Source of the DNA: Bacilli bacterium
Lineage (GTDB): Bacteria > Bacillota_I > Bacilli_A > RF39 > UBA660
Assembly (NCBI GenBank): GCA_900772445.1
Contig: CAAHEL010000010.1
Location: 1 to 32,003, forward strand
Direction of reading: 5' to 3'
Length of the DNA: 32,003 nt
The notes beneath the pieces are model-generated. The model had not been told where the DNA came from, searched no databases, and worked only from the letters and a program-made list of their open reading frames with translations. The position numbers and the translations under genes are program-made. Positions 1-7,883 of the stretch are shown in pieces; position 1 is the first letter of the stretch, and every line of letters begins with the position of its first letter.

Positions 1-1
1 A

Positions 2-1714
2 TATTCAACTAGTTTATATTATGGAGCATGGTATCAAATAGTATCTCCATCAGATACAACAGATATAGTAGTAGGTTTAACAGATGATAATACTAGTTCA
101 GGAAGTGGAGCAATAGCAAAAACTAGTTCAATAAAATTAATTATCGGTTTAGCAAATAATAGTAGTAAAACTGCAATAATAAATATTGGAACAGTAGGAA
201 GTACAACATCTAATTTAAATTTACCTGCAGGAAGAAATTTGATACCCGAAGGATTTGATCCTAGAATAATGAGTTTGATTATTAATATGCCAGATAAATT
301 TTCTGTTGGTAATAGCATAATAGATACAACTTGTAGTGATGCTAATATTACTTTTAATCCAATAAATATGCATTATAAAGTATCATCACTAACTAAAAAA
401 AGTAATAATATTTGTACTCCAACTTTTACTAATACTTCTAGAACTAGATTGAACGATTATATTATATCTTTAGCAGGTACTACGCAGGGTGATGGGCAAG
501 TAGTAAATGAGACTGTTTCGTTTGGTAATAGATTAGATAGTAATAGTTATACTAATGTAAGTAATGATACAACTTATCCATTTAGTTGGGATGCGGAAAA
601 TAGAACATGGATTAGTACTAATAGAACTATTACTGGTACAACTTCTGAAATAGCATTTAAGGTACGAAGTTCTGGTGATTATCAGATTTGTTACAAACAA
701 CCGACAAGTGGTTCTGATACTTCTAATAATTTTGGAAGGATATATAAAAATGGTATAACAGTAAAATCATTGCAAGGTTTTTCAGGATCTACTTGTTATA
801 GTATAGGTGAATTGACTACTAGTGATATAATTATGGTAGATTATAGAATAATGATTGCACCCCAATCCAAGTATGAATACTATGTAGAATTTTATTTAAA
901 AAAAGTTTCTGATACTAATAGTTACAGATATGAAGGTCAAAAACCAAATAACTATATATATTTTAATAATGAAATTTGGAGAATAATTGGGGTATTTGAT
1001 TCTTCAACTCATGGAATAAATAATGCTAAATTAGTAAAAATAGTAAGAAGTGAACCAATAGGATCTTATGTATGGAATACGACGCTTGATAATGATTGGT
1101 CTAATAGCAGTTTGTATCATTTATTAAATGATTATTACTATAATGCAACTGATGGAACTAGTAGCGAATATTGCTATCAGTATTTTAATAGTGAAAGTAG
1201 AAGTGTTAAAGGAGATTGTAACTATTCTAAGAAAGGGTTACAAATTGATTATAGAAAAATGGTTCAAAATGTTAATTGGTATTCTGGTGTTAGGGAACAT
1301 ACTGATGCTACAGCAAGTACTTTTTATACTCAGGAACGTGATATTTATAGCAAAATGTGTTCTACTAGTAATACTACAACTGCTGGTTATGTAGGATTAA
1401 TATATGCATCAGATTTTGGATATTCAGTATTATCTTCTGATTGTCCTAAAACTAATGATATTACATATTCACTCAATAGTTCAACTTGTAGTAGAAATCT
1501 ATGGTTAAAAAATTATAAAATTTCTACCCTTACTTTAGGATGTTCTAGTGATAAGCAATGTATTACTTATGTATATAATAATTTAATTGTTGGTTGTGAT
1601 ACAACATTTAATAATACTAGTTATCAAGTTCTTCCAACACTTTATTTGAAGTCTGATGTTTTAGTAATTGATGGTGATGGAAGTATTTCTAATCCGTATA
1701 AGATAGGAATTTAA
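2..1714 (+). CDS. Large secreted surface protein, 5' end outside window
   Basis: The reading frame is open from base 2, so the true start lies upstream and at least 570 residues are visible. No enzymatic motif is recognised. The protein shares two blocks with the next gene. A beta-rich, Ser/Thr/Asn-rich module (about 455-925) carries LNDYIISL, QVVNE and STYPFSW-like words. A longer C-terminal module starts at YRYEG.KPNNYIYFNNE.WRIIGVFD (about 928-990) and ends in YLKSDV....DGDGS.SNPYKI. Many cysteines in conserved positions suggest disulfides outside the cell. Such modular, Asn/Ser-rich proteins are common as secreted proteins in uncultured gut Bacilli; a surface role is inferred. No terminator follows it, and the paralogue starts 24 bases downstream, so the two probably share a transcript. 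Three of the window's eight CATG sites lie here. Confidence 0.72.
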   Translation, partial: YSTSLYYGAWYQIVSPSDTTDIVVGLTDDNTSSGSGAIAKTSSIKLIIGLANNSSKTAIINIGTVGSTTSNLNLPAGRNLIPEGFDPRIMSLIINMPDKFSVGNSIIDTTCSDANITFNPINMHYKVSSLTKKSNNICTPTFTNTSRTRLNDYIISLAGTTQGDGQVVNETVSFGNRLDSNSYTNVSNDTTYPFSWDAENRTWISTNRTITGTTSEIAFKVRSSGDYQICYKQPTSGSDTSNNFGRIYKNGITVKSLQGFSGSTCYSIGELTTSDIIMVDYRIMIAPQSKYEYYVEFYLKKVSDTNSYRYEGQKPNNYIYFNNEIWRIIGVFDSSTHGINNAKLVKIVRSEPIGSYVWNTTLDNDWSNSSLYHLLNDYYYNATDGTSSEYCYQYFNSESRSVKGDCNYSKKGLQIDYRKMVQNVNWYSGVREHTDATASTFYTQERDIYSKMCSTSNTTTAGYVGLIYASDFGYSVLSSDCPKTNDITYSLNSSTCSRNLWLKNYKISTLTLGCSSDKQCITYVYNNLIVGCDTTFNNTSYQVLPTLYLKSDVLVIDGDGSISNPYKIGI

Positions 1715-1738
1715 AACATTTGAAAGGAATAAAATTAT

Positions 1739-3292
1739 ATGAAGAAAAGATATTTGACTTTAATATGCTTATTTTTGATTTTTCTTATTGCGTTTTTTAA
1801 GTATAAAACTACTAATGAAATGATAATAAATGGTACAAAATATGCTATATCAATTAACGGAACAACAGCAACAAATTTTCCAGAAAAAGGTGCATATGAT
1901 GTATTGATAGATTGTGCTAATGCTAATTCTGAGTGGAATTATGAGGATTGGTCTGCTGAAATATATAATATTACAGGAACGGTTTCTTGTAACATTGATT
2001 TTACTTCAAGAGAAGAGAAAAAACTAAATGATTATGTTATAGAATTAACTGGCGAACAAGGAGAGGGACAGGTGGTGAACGAACCAACAACTTTGAGTAA
2101 TGTAATAATTAAAAATAGTGATTATACTAGTTTAAACAATAATTCCACATATCCGTTTTCTTGGAATAATACTAATAAAACTTGGACTAGCACTAATAAA
2201 TCACATAGTTCTTCATCTAATATTAGTTTTAAAGTTAGTGAGAGTAGCAGTTATAAGATTTGTTATACTCAATCTTCGGAAGATGGGTGTGATTATGCAA
2301 CTGTATATAAAAATGGCGTATCCGTTTTGTCTTTGGCAGGTGTAAGTACAACAACTTTTACATGTTCGGATTTAGGCGCGTTATCGGCTACGGACTTAAT
2401 TAGTGTAAAATATGAAAAGGATGGCAGTGTCTCTTCAGGAAGTGATGAAGTAACATTCTATTTAAGTAAACAAATTTCTCCTATTAATTATAGATATGAA
2501 GGCAAGAATCCTAATAATTATATATATTTTAATAATGAATTATGGAGAATAATTGGAGTGTTTGATTCTGCTTCTCACGGAGTATCTAATACTAATCTAG
2601 TTAAGATAATAAGAAATGATTCACTTGGTAATTTGGTGTGGAATGGTGCTGATACTACTGCTGAAATTAATGCTAATAATTGGGGAAGTGGTTATCTTAT
2701 TAGGACGTTAGCCAGTTATTATAACGCTCAAAATACTAGTTGCTATACCGATGTTAATGGTAGTGTAATGATAAGAGGCGAATGTGATTTTACTCAAAAA
2801 GGATTACGTGAAACAGAAAGAGAAATGGTACAAAGTGTTACTTGGTATTTAGGCGGACCTGGTAATCATGATGGTCCAACTCCGTATAGTGCTTATTCTT
2901 ACGAAAGAGACAGTACCAAGGTGTATCAGGATAACTCGAAATATGTAATTAAAGAAATCGGATTAATGTATTTATCTGATTATGGATACTCTGGTCTTGC
3001 TGCTGATTGTCCTAGAACATCGGTTATTGGTGGTTATGGTAATACTGATATCAATTGTGCTAGTAATATGTGGTTAAAAAAAGAAAGTGAAGAGTGGACT
3101 ATTACAGCAAATAGTAATGTTTCTAATGGTGCGTGCTATATAAATCAACAAGGTCAACTTGGATCTGGTAGTTCTTTGGTAGATACAGGCTATGCGGCTA
3201 GACCAGTTGTATATCTGAAATCAGAGGTAACACTTCTTAGTGGAGATGGCAGTTTGTCTAAACCATATAGAGTTAGATTAGTAAACGGTTAA
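1739..3292 (+). CDS. Membrane-anchored surface protein, paralogue of the preceding gene
   Basis: This 517-residue protein has a basic start (MKKRY) and one hydrophobic segment at about residues 5-21, so it is a signal peptide or N-terminal anchor with the rest outside the cell. The remainder follows the same order as the upstream gene: a Ser/Asn-rich module with KLNDYVIEL, GQVVNE and STYPFSW (about 97-245), then YRYEGKNPNNYIYFNNELWRI at about 256, a Trp/Tyr/Cys-rich core, and the terminal YLKSEV....GDGS.SKPYRV. An AAAGGA ribosome site lies upstream of ATG 1739. A strong terminator overlaps the stop codon. Two CATG sites fall here, unlike most other genes. Function is unknown; adhesion or a surface-exposed variable antigen is a guess. 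Confidence 0.75.
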   Translation: MKKRYLTLICLFLIFLIAFFKYKTTNEMIINGTKYAISINGTTATNFPEKGAYDVLIDCANANSEWNYEDWSAEIYNITGTVSCNIDFTSREEKKLNDYVIELTGEQGEGQVVNEPTTLSNVIIKNSDYTSLNNNSTYPFSWNNTNKTWTSTNKSHSSSSNISFKVSESSSYKICYTQSSEDGCDYATVYKNGVSVLSLAGVSTTTFTCSDLGALSATDLISVKYEKDGSVSSGSDEVTFYLSKQISPINYRYEGKNPNNYIYFNNELWRIIGVFDSASHGVSNTNLVKIIRNDSLGNLVWNGADTTAEINANNWGSGYLIRTLASYYNAQNTSCYTDVNGSVMIRGECDFTQKGLRETEREMVQSVTWYLGGPGNHDGPTPYSAYSYERDSTKVYQDNSKYVIKEIGLMYLSDYGYSGLAADCPRTSVIGGYGNTDINCASNMWLKKESEEWTITANSNVSNGACYINQQGQLGSGSSLVDTGYAARPVVYLKSEVTLLSGDGSLSKPYRVRLVNG

Positions 3293-3318
3293 GAGTAATG
3301 CATATTATTACTCTTTTT
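3291..3318 (+). terminator. Rho-independent terminator after the surface genes
   Basis: A nine-base perfect stem, AAGAGTAAT (3291-3299) with ATTACTCTT (3307-3315), has a 7-base loop and runs into a T tract. It overlaps the stop codon of the second surface gene. Confidence 0.88.
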
Positions 3319-3332
3319 GCTATAATTTTTTC

Positions 3333-3361
3333 TTGCTACTTTTCTAAATATAAACTATAAT
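3333..3361 (+). promoter_or_regulatory. Promoter of the radical SAM gene
   Basis: TTGCTA (3333-3338) and TATAAT (3356-3361) are separated by 17 bases. Transcription would start near 3368, at or just before the first possible start codons (GTG 3368, ATG 3371), so the message may be leaderless. A second TATAAT (3321-3326) without a convincing -35 is an alternative that would give a short leader. Confidence 0.55.
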
Positions 3362-3370
3362 ATATTTGTG

Positions 3371-4267
3371 ATGTTTATGAACGAATTATTTAATAAATGT
3401 GAATTATGTCCCAGAAAATGTGGAGTAAATAGAAATAATAATGAATTAGGATATTGTAAGAGTAATAATAAATTAAAAATTGCTAATTACTCATTACATA
3501 TGTGGGAAGAACCTTGTATATCAGGTAGTGCTGGAAGTGGTACTATATTTTTCTCATATTGTAATTTAGGATGTATCTTTTGTCAAAACTATGAAATAAG
3601 TAGATTACATATGGGGAAATATATAACTGTTAATGAATTAGTGGATATATTTTTTAAATTAAAAGATATGGGTGCTTTAAATATTAACTTAGTTACTCCA
3701 ACTCATTTTGTTCCATTAATTAAAGAAGCATTAATTATTGCTAAATCTAAAAAATTAAATATACCAATTATTTATAATACTTCAAGTTATGAATGTGTTG
3801 ATACAATTAAATTATTAGATGGTTTAGTAGATGTTTATTTACCAGATTTAAAGTATTATGATAATAGTATAGGAATAAAATATTCTAGATGTGAAGATTA
3901 TTTTCTTTATGCTACTAAAGCAATTGATGAAATGTATAAACAAGTTGGAAAAGTAGTAATTAAAAATGGTATTATAAAAAAAGGAATGGTTGTGAGACAT
4001 TTAGTTTTACCGGGACATACCGAAGACTCTAAAAAAATAATTAAATATCTTTATGAAAAATATGGTAATAATATTTATATAAGTATTATGAATCAATATA
4101 CTCCAGTTACTAAAACAAAATATGCTAATTTAAATAGGACTTTAACAGAAAATGAATATGATGAAGTAGTAAATTACGCATATGATTTAGGAATAAGAAA
4201 TGCTTTTATTCAAGAGGGAGAAACTTGTAAAGAAAGTTTTATACCAAAATTTACTAATAATCTGTAA
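3371..4267 (+). CDS. Radical SAM protein, PflX/PflA-like
   Basis: About 298 residues. A cysteine cluster near the N-terminus (CELCPRKCG then GYC) precedes the radical SAM signature C-NLG-C-IF-C (CX3CX2C) at about residues 64-71, which binds the [4Fe-4S] cluster that cleaves S-adenosylmethionine. This order is typical of the PflX branch (COG1313) of pyruvate formate-lyase-activase-like proteins, whose substrate is not established. A role as glycyl-radical activator is possible but unproven; no partner glycyl-radical enzyme adjoins it. GTG 3368, ATG 3371 and ATG 3377 are in frame, and none has a Shine-Dalgarno sequence, which fits a leaderless start. The last codons and stop (4249-4268) recur at 5580-5599 beyond the next gene. 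Confidence 0.85.
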   Translation: MFMNELFNKCELCPRKCGVNRNNNELGYCKSNNKLKIANYSLHMWEEPCISGSAGSGTIFFSYCNLGCIFCQNYEISRLHMGKYITVNELVDIFFKLKDMGALNINLVTPTHFVPLIKEALIIAKSKKLNIPIIYNTSSYECVDTIKLLDGLVDVYLPDLKYYDNSIGIKYSRCEDYFLYATKAIDEMYKQVGKVVIKNGIIKKGMVVRHLVLPGHTEDSKKIIKYLYEKYGNNIYISIMNQYTPVTKTKYANLNRTLTENEYDEVVNYAYDLGIRNAFIQEGETCKESFIPKFTNNL

Positions 4268-4268
4268 A
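4249..4268 (+). repeat. Left copy of 20-bp direct repeat flanking the DUF4143 gene
   Basis: ATTTACTAATAATCTGTAAA contains the last codons and stop of the radical SAM gene and is identical to 5580-5599. Weaker similarity continues for about 12 bases past the left copy (AAAGTGTGTATTT against GAATATGTCTTT), as if a whole terminator had been duplicated and this copy had decayed. Confidence 0.8.
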
Positions 4269-4278
4269 AAAGTGTGTA

Positions 4279-4330
4279 TTTCCATAACTTAATATTTGTT
4301 ATGAGAATTGGAAATGTTTTTCCATAACTT
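4279..4330 (+). promoter_or_regulatory. Candidate operator array before the DUF4143 gene
   Basis: TTTCCATAACTT occurs twice as a direct repeat (4279-4290 and 4319-4330), 40 bases apart. A split inverted copy, GTTATG then GGAAA (4298-4314), lies between them. The second copy touches the -35 box at 4329, a suitable position for a repressor. The binding protein is unknown. Confidence 0.45.
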
Positions 4331-4357
4331 GACTTTTTCAAAATGTTAATATATAAT
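4329..4357 (+). promoter_or_regulatory. Promoter of the DUF4143 ATPase gene
   Basis: TTGACT (4329-4334) and TATAAT (4352-4357) have a 17-base spacer, a near-consensus vegetative promoter. The start point would be near 4364, leaving a very short leader that begins about at the GAGGTG ribosome site (4365-4370). Confidence 0.75.
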
Positions 4358-4375
4358 TATATGTGAGGTGAAACA

Positions 4376-5575
4376 ATGATACAAAGAAGTGAATATCTAG
4401 AAGAATTAAAAAGATGGAAAGATAAAGATTTAATCAAAGTTATTACTGGTATAAGAAGATGTGGAAAGTCTACTTTATTTGAATTATTTATTAATTATTT
4501 AAAAGAAATAGGAATAAAAGAAGAACAGATAATTCATATAAATTTAGAAGATGCAGACTATGATTTTAATAATTATAAAGAACTATATGATTATATAAAT
4601 AAAAAGATATCTTCCAATGAAAAGTATTATGTATTTTTAGATGAAGTACAAAATGTTTCAGGATTTCAAAAAGCAGTAGATAGTTTATATATAAAGAAAA
4701 ATGTTGATGTATATATAACGGGGTCAAATGCTTATCTTTTATCTGGTGAACTAGCAACATTGCTTTCTGGTAGATATATAGAAATAAAAATGCTACCATT
4801 ATCATTTACAGAATATGTAACAGCATTTGATGAAAAGGATTATCAAAGATTATTTTTGAATTATATGAAAAATGGTGGCATGCCTGGAAATATAAGTATA
4901 TTAAAAACTAATCCTAATGATATAGATAAATATTTAGATGGAATATTTTCTACAATAGTATATAAAGATATAATGATTAGAAATAATATATCTGATAAGA
5001 TGCTTCTTGAAAGTGTATTAAAATTTATCTTTGATAGTATAGGAAGTCCTATATCAACGAAAAAAATAAGTGATACATTAACTAGTAAAGGAATGTTAAC
5101 GAGTAATCATACAGTAGAAAATTATATAACAGCATTTTTAGAAAGTTTTTTGATATACAAAACTGAAAGATTTGATGTTAAAGGTAAAAATTTACTAGCA
5201 AGAGATTATAAGTATTATGCAGTTGATTCTGGTTTAAGAAGTTATCTTTTAGGTAAGAGAGCAGATAGTGATATGGGACATATATTAGAAAATATTGTAT
5301 ATCTTGAATTACTTAGAAGAGGATATAAAGTTTATACTGGTAAAGTTGATGATTTAGAAGTTGATTTTGTTGCAGAAAAAAGAGAAGGATTAAAATATTA
5401 TCAAGTTGCACTTACTGTAAGAGATGAAAAGGTATTAGAAAGAGAATTAAGATCATTACAAAAAACTGGAGATCATTATCCAAAAGTATTATTAACATTG
5501 GATATGGATTTAGAAACTGATTATGATGGAATAACTAAAATGAATGTAATAGATTGGTTATTAAAAGAAGAATAG
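4376..5575 (+). CDS. AAA-family ATPase with C-terminal DUF4143 nuclease-like domain
   Basis: This 399-residue protein has the standard layout of the AAA_14/DUF4143 family. Walker A is GIRRCGKST (residues 25-33), Walker B is YYVFLDEVQ, the sensor stretch is VYITGSNAYLLSG, and the region around SGRY is conserved. The C-terminal part has a PD-(D/E)XK-like pattern: GHILENIVYLELLRRGY, then EVDFVA, then YYQVAL. Family members are widespread single genes whose role is not settled; links to mobile DNA or toxin-like functions have been suggested. It has its own promoter and a GAGGTG ribosome site six bases before ATG. The stop lies four bases before the second copy of the 20-bp repeat, so the gene appears to be a self-contained insertion using the neighbour's terminator. 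Confidence 0.88.
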   Translation: MIQRSEYLEELKRWKDKDLIKVITGIRRCGKSTLFELFINYLKEIGIKEEQIIHINLEDADYDFNNYKELYDYINKKISSNEKYYVFLDEVQNVSGFQKAVDSLYIKKNVDVYITGSNAYLLSGELATLLSGRYIEIKMLPLSFTEYVTAFDEKDYQRLFLNYMKNGGMPGNISILKTNPNDIDKYLDGIFSTIVYKDIMIRNNISDKMLLESVLKFIFDSIGSPISTKKISDTLTSKGMLTSNHTVENYITAFLESFLIYKTERFDVKGKNLLARDYKYYAVDSGLRSYLLGKRADSDMGHILENIVYLELLRRGYKVYTGKVDDLEVDFVAEKREGLKYYQVALTVRDEKVLERELRSLQKTGDHYPKVLLTLDMDLETDYDGITKMNVIDWLLKEE

Positions 5576-5579
5576 AAAT

Positions 5580-5599
5580 ATTTACTAATAATCTGTAAA
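5580..5599 (+). repeat. Right copy of 20-bp direct repeat flanking the DUF4143 gene
   Basis: Identical to 4249-4268. This copy runs straight into an intact terminator hairpin, so it probably marks the original 3' end of the radical SAM gene before the ATPase gene was inserted. Confidence 0.8.
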
Positions 5600-5627
5600 G
5601 AATATGTCTTTATAGATTATTTTTTTA
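5587..5627 (+). terminator. Rho-independent terminator, probably originally of the radical SAM gene
   Basis: A 14-base stem (5587-5600 with 5608-5621, one G-U pair) has a 7-base loop AATATGT and then seven T. The left arm is part of the duplicated radical SAM 3' end. It now ends the DUF4143 transcript. Confidence 0.88.
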
Positions 5628-5634
5628 ATACTTA

Positions 5635-5663
5635 TTGACTATAATTAAATAGAGTAGTATAAT
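5635..5663 (+). promoter_or_regulatory. Promoter of the ABC transporter operon
   Basis: TTGACT (5635-5640) and TATAAT (5658-5663) have a 17-base spacer. It lies right after the terminator and 40 bases before the first ABC gene. Confidence 0.78.
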
Positions 5664-5671
5664 TATTGTGT

Positions 5672-5689
5672 TAGTACAAATAGTACAAT
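5672..5689 (+). promoter_or_regulatory. Tandem TAGTACAA repeat in the ABC operon leader
   Basis: TAGTACAAA and TAGTACAAT stand head to tail directly after the expected transcription start and before the AGGAGG ribosome site (5692-5697). The position suits a repressor roadblock. No regulator gene adjoins it, so function is inferred. Confidence 0.4.
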
Positions 5690-5701
5690 TTAGGAGGAAC
5701 T

Positions 5702-7882
5702 ATGATAAAATTAAAAAATGTCTCTAAGTTTTACTGGAGTAAAAATGTTATTGCTAGTGGAATATTTAAAATTAATCTAGAATTAAATATTGGTGAATTT
5801 GTTGCAATAACTGGAGAAAGTGGAAGTGGTAAATCTACTTTATTAAATGTTATAAGTGGACTTGATTCTTATGAAGAAGGAGAAATGTATATAAATGGTG
5901 AAGAAACAAGTCATTATAGTGAAAAAGATTTCGAAGATTACCGAAGAAAATATGTTGTAAATATTTTTCAAAACTTTAACTTGGTAAATAGTTATACAGT
6001 CTATGAAAACGTTGAATTAGCATTACTATTAAATGGTGAAAAAAGAAAAGATGTTAAAGATAAAGTAATTGAACTAATTAAAAAAGTAGACTTATATAAA
6101 TATAGAAATACTAAAGTATCAAAATTATCTGGAGGACAAAAACAAAGAGTTGCTATTGCTAGAGCACTTGCTAAAGATACTCCAATAATTATTGCAGATG
6201 AACCTACAGGAAACTTGGATGCTAAAAGTGCAAAAGGTATAATTAAATTACTTAGTGAAATATCCAAAGATAAATTAGTAGTAATAGTCACTCATAACTA
6301 CGACCAAGTAAGTGATTATGTAACAAGAAAAATAAAAATGTATGATGGAAAAATTCTTGAAGATAAAAAGATTAAAGATTATAAATCTTCTTCATTAAAA
6401 GAACATAGTTATAAAAATATTACATTCTTTAATAAATTAAGATTAGGTTTAAGAAATACTTTTAATATAAAAACTAAATTTGTTTTGTTATTATTAGTTT
6501 ATCTATTTATTACCATATCTTTACTTGGAGAATACTCTGGTTTTAAGAAGCAAGAATATGAAAGTAGTATCAGTGGATATAATAGTTTCTTTTCTGATAC
6601 TAGTGATAATAGAATAGTAATAAAGAAAAATAATAAAGAACCATTTACTGATGAAGATTATGAAAAAATAAGTAAATTAAATAATATTAAAAATATTGTT
6701 AAAACAGATGCTTTGTTAGACAAAGATATTGGATTAGAAAGTGATAATATTTATATTTATGGTTATGGTAGTGATATAAAGTTATTTACTGGCAAGTTAG
6801 ATTATGGAAGAATGCCTGAAGCAGATAATGAAGTAATAATAATGTCTAATAGTTATGATTATTATTTAAATGATTTAAAAGATGAAGTCTTAGATAGTGA
6901 ATTTAATATTTCTGGTTATAATTTAGATTATAAATTAAAAGTAGTAGGAATTAAATACTATGAAGAAAGTATTTTCTCATATAATGAAAATAAAATATAT
7001 TTAAGTAGTAAAGTTATTTCTGATATTGGGTCTTTGATAAATGAAAAGTATAGTAAGATAACTGCCTTGTTTGAAAATAAAATAGATTATTATAGTATTA
7101 TTGCCACAGATAAAGTACCATCAGGTAATATTTATATTAGTGATAATTATACTTATTTATGTCCTAATAATAACTGTATAAATAGAAGCTTTTCTATTAA
7201 AGCAAGTAACTTATATTATACTGATAGTCTAAATTTAACAGTAAGTAAAGTATATAATAAAGAGAATTTTAATTCTTTAGTAGGATTAAATTATGATGAA
7301 TATAATGATTGTGTATTTGTAAATGCTAATGATTATAAGAATTTATTTAACAAAGGAGAATATCAAAGCAGTGTCTTTGTTAAAGATAGTAAAAAAATAT
7401 ATGAAACAGAAAAAGAATTAAATGATTTAGATATAAACACTTTAGTAATTAAAGATACTTTAAGTAATGATAGTGGAGCACAAATATTTAGAATATTTAA
7501 ATTAATAGTAACAATTGTTTTAGTAATAGTATTATTCTTTATCAGTTACTTTGTAATAAAAATAATACTAAAATCTAGAAATGTATATTTTTCTACCATT
7601 AGAATGCTTGGAGCAAATTTAAAAGTAAGTTATAATTTATTATTAATAGAATTACTTACTGTAACAAATATAGCATATTTTAGTTTTGTTACTTTTATCT
7701 TACTAATTAAAAATAATATTTTAAAAATAAATTACTTTAGTAATATGATAGAGTATTTACAATTTAAAGACTATGTATTGTTATATATAATATTAATAGG
7801 TATGTCTTATTTAATAAGTAAAAGATATTCTAGAAAAGTATTTGATAAATCAGCGATTAAAACTCTAAAGGAGGAAGTATAA
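5702..7882 (+). CDS. ABC transporter, fused ATPase-permease (MacB/FtsX type), first subunit
   Basis: This 726-residue protein has an N-terminal LolD/MacB-type ATPase: Walker A GESGSGKST (38-46), Q-loop Q90, signature LSGGQKQR (142-149), Walker B IIIADEPTGNLD and switch His in IVTH. The permease part has one transmembrane helix at about 255-275, a large extracellular region of about 320 residues, and three C-terminal helices, the MacB/FtsX topology. Type VII ABC proteins of this kind drive extracytoplasmic movements or export of peptides and lipids; the substrate cannot be read here. An AGGAGG ribosome site precedes ATG. One base separates its stop from the next gene of the same architecture, so they likely form a heterodimer. 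Confidence 0.88.
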   Translation: MIKLKNVSKFYWSKNVIASGIFKINLELNIGEFVAITGESGSGKSTLLNVISGLDSYEEGEMYINGEETSHYSEKDFEDYRRKYVVNIFQNFNLVNSYTVYENVELALLLNGEKRKDVKDKVIELIKKVDLYKYRNTKVSKLSGGQKQRVAIARALAKDTPIIIADEPTGNLDAKSAKGIIKLLSEISKDKLVVIVTHNYDQVSDYVTRKIKMYDGKILEDKKIKDYKSSSLKEHSYKNITFFNKLRLGLRNTFNIKTKFVLLLLVYLFITISLLGEYSGFKKQEYESSISGYNSFFSDTSDNRIVIKKNNKEPFTDEDYEKISKLNNIKNIVKTDALLDKDIGLESDNIYIYGYGSDIKLFTGKLDYGRMPEADNEVIIMSNSYDYYLNDLKDEVLDSEFNISGYNLDYKLKVVGIKYYEESIFSYNENKIYLSSKVISDIGSLINEKYSKITALFENKIDYYSIIATDKVPSGNIYISDNYTYLCPNNNCINRSFSIKASNLYYTDSLNLTVSKVYNKENFNSLVGLNYDEYNDCVFVNANDYKNLFNKGEYQSSVFVKDSKKIYETEKELNDLDINTLVIKDTLSNDSGAQIFRIFKLIVTIVLVIVLFFISYFVIKIILKSRNVYFSTIRMLGANLKVSYNLLLIELLTVTNIAYFSFVTFILLIKNNILKINYFSNMIEYLQFKDYVLLYIILIGMSYLISKRYSRKVFDKSAIKTLKEEV

Positions 7883-7883
7883 T

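Noticed and set aside
1128..1394. 88-codon plus-strand frame inside the first surface gene
   Set aside because: It lies in another frame of a gene whose protein is conserved in its paralogue, and its own product is a low-complexity hydrophobic string.
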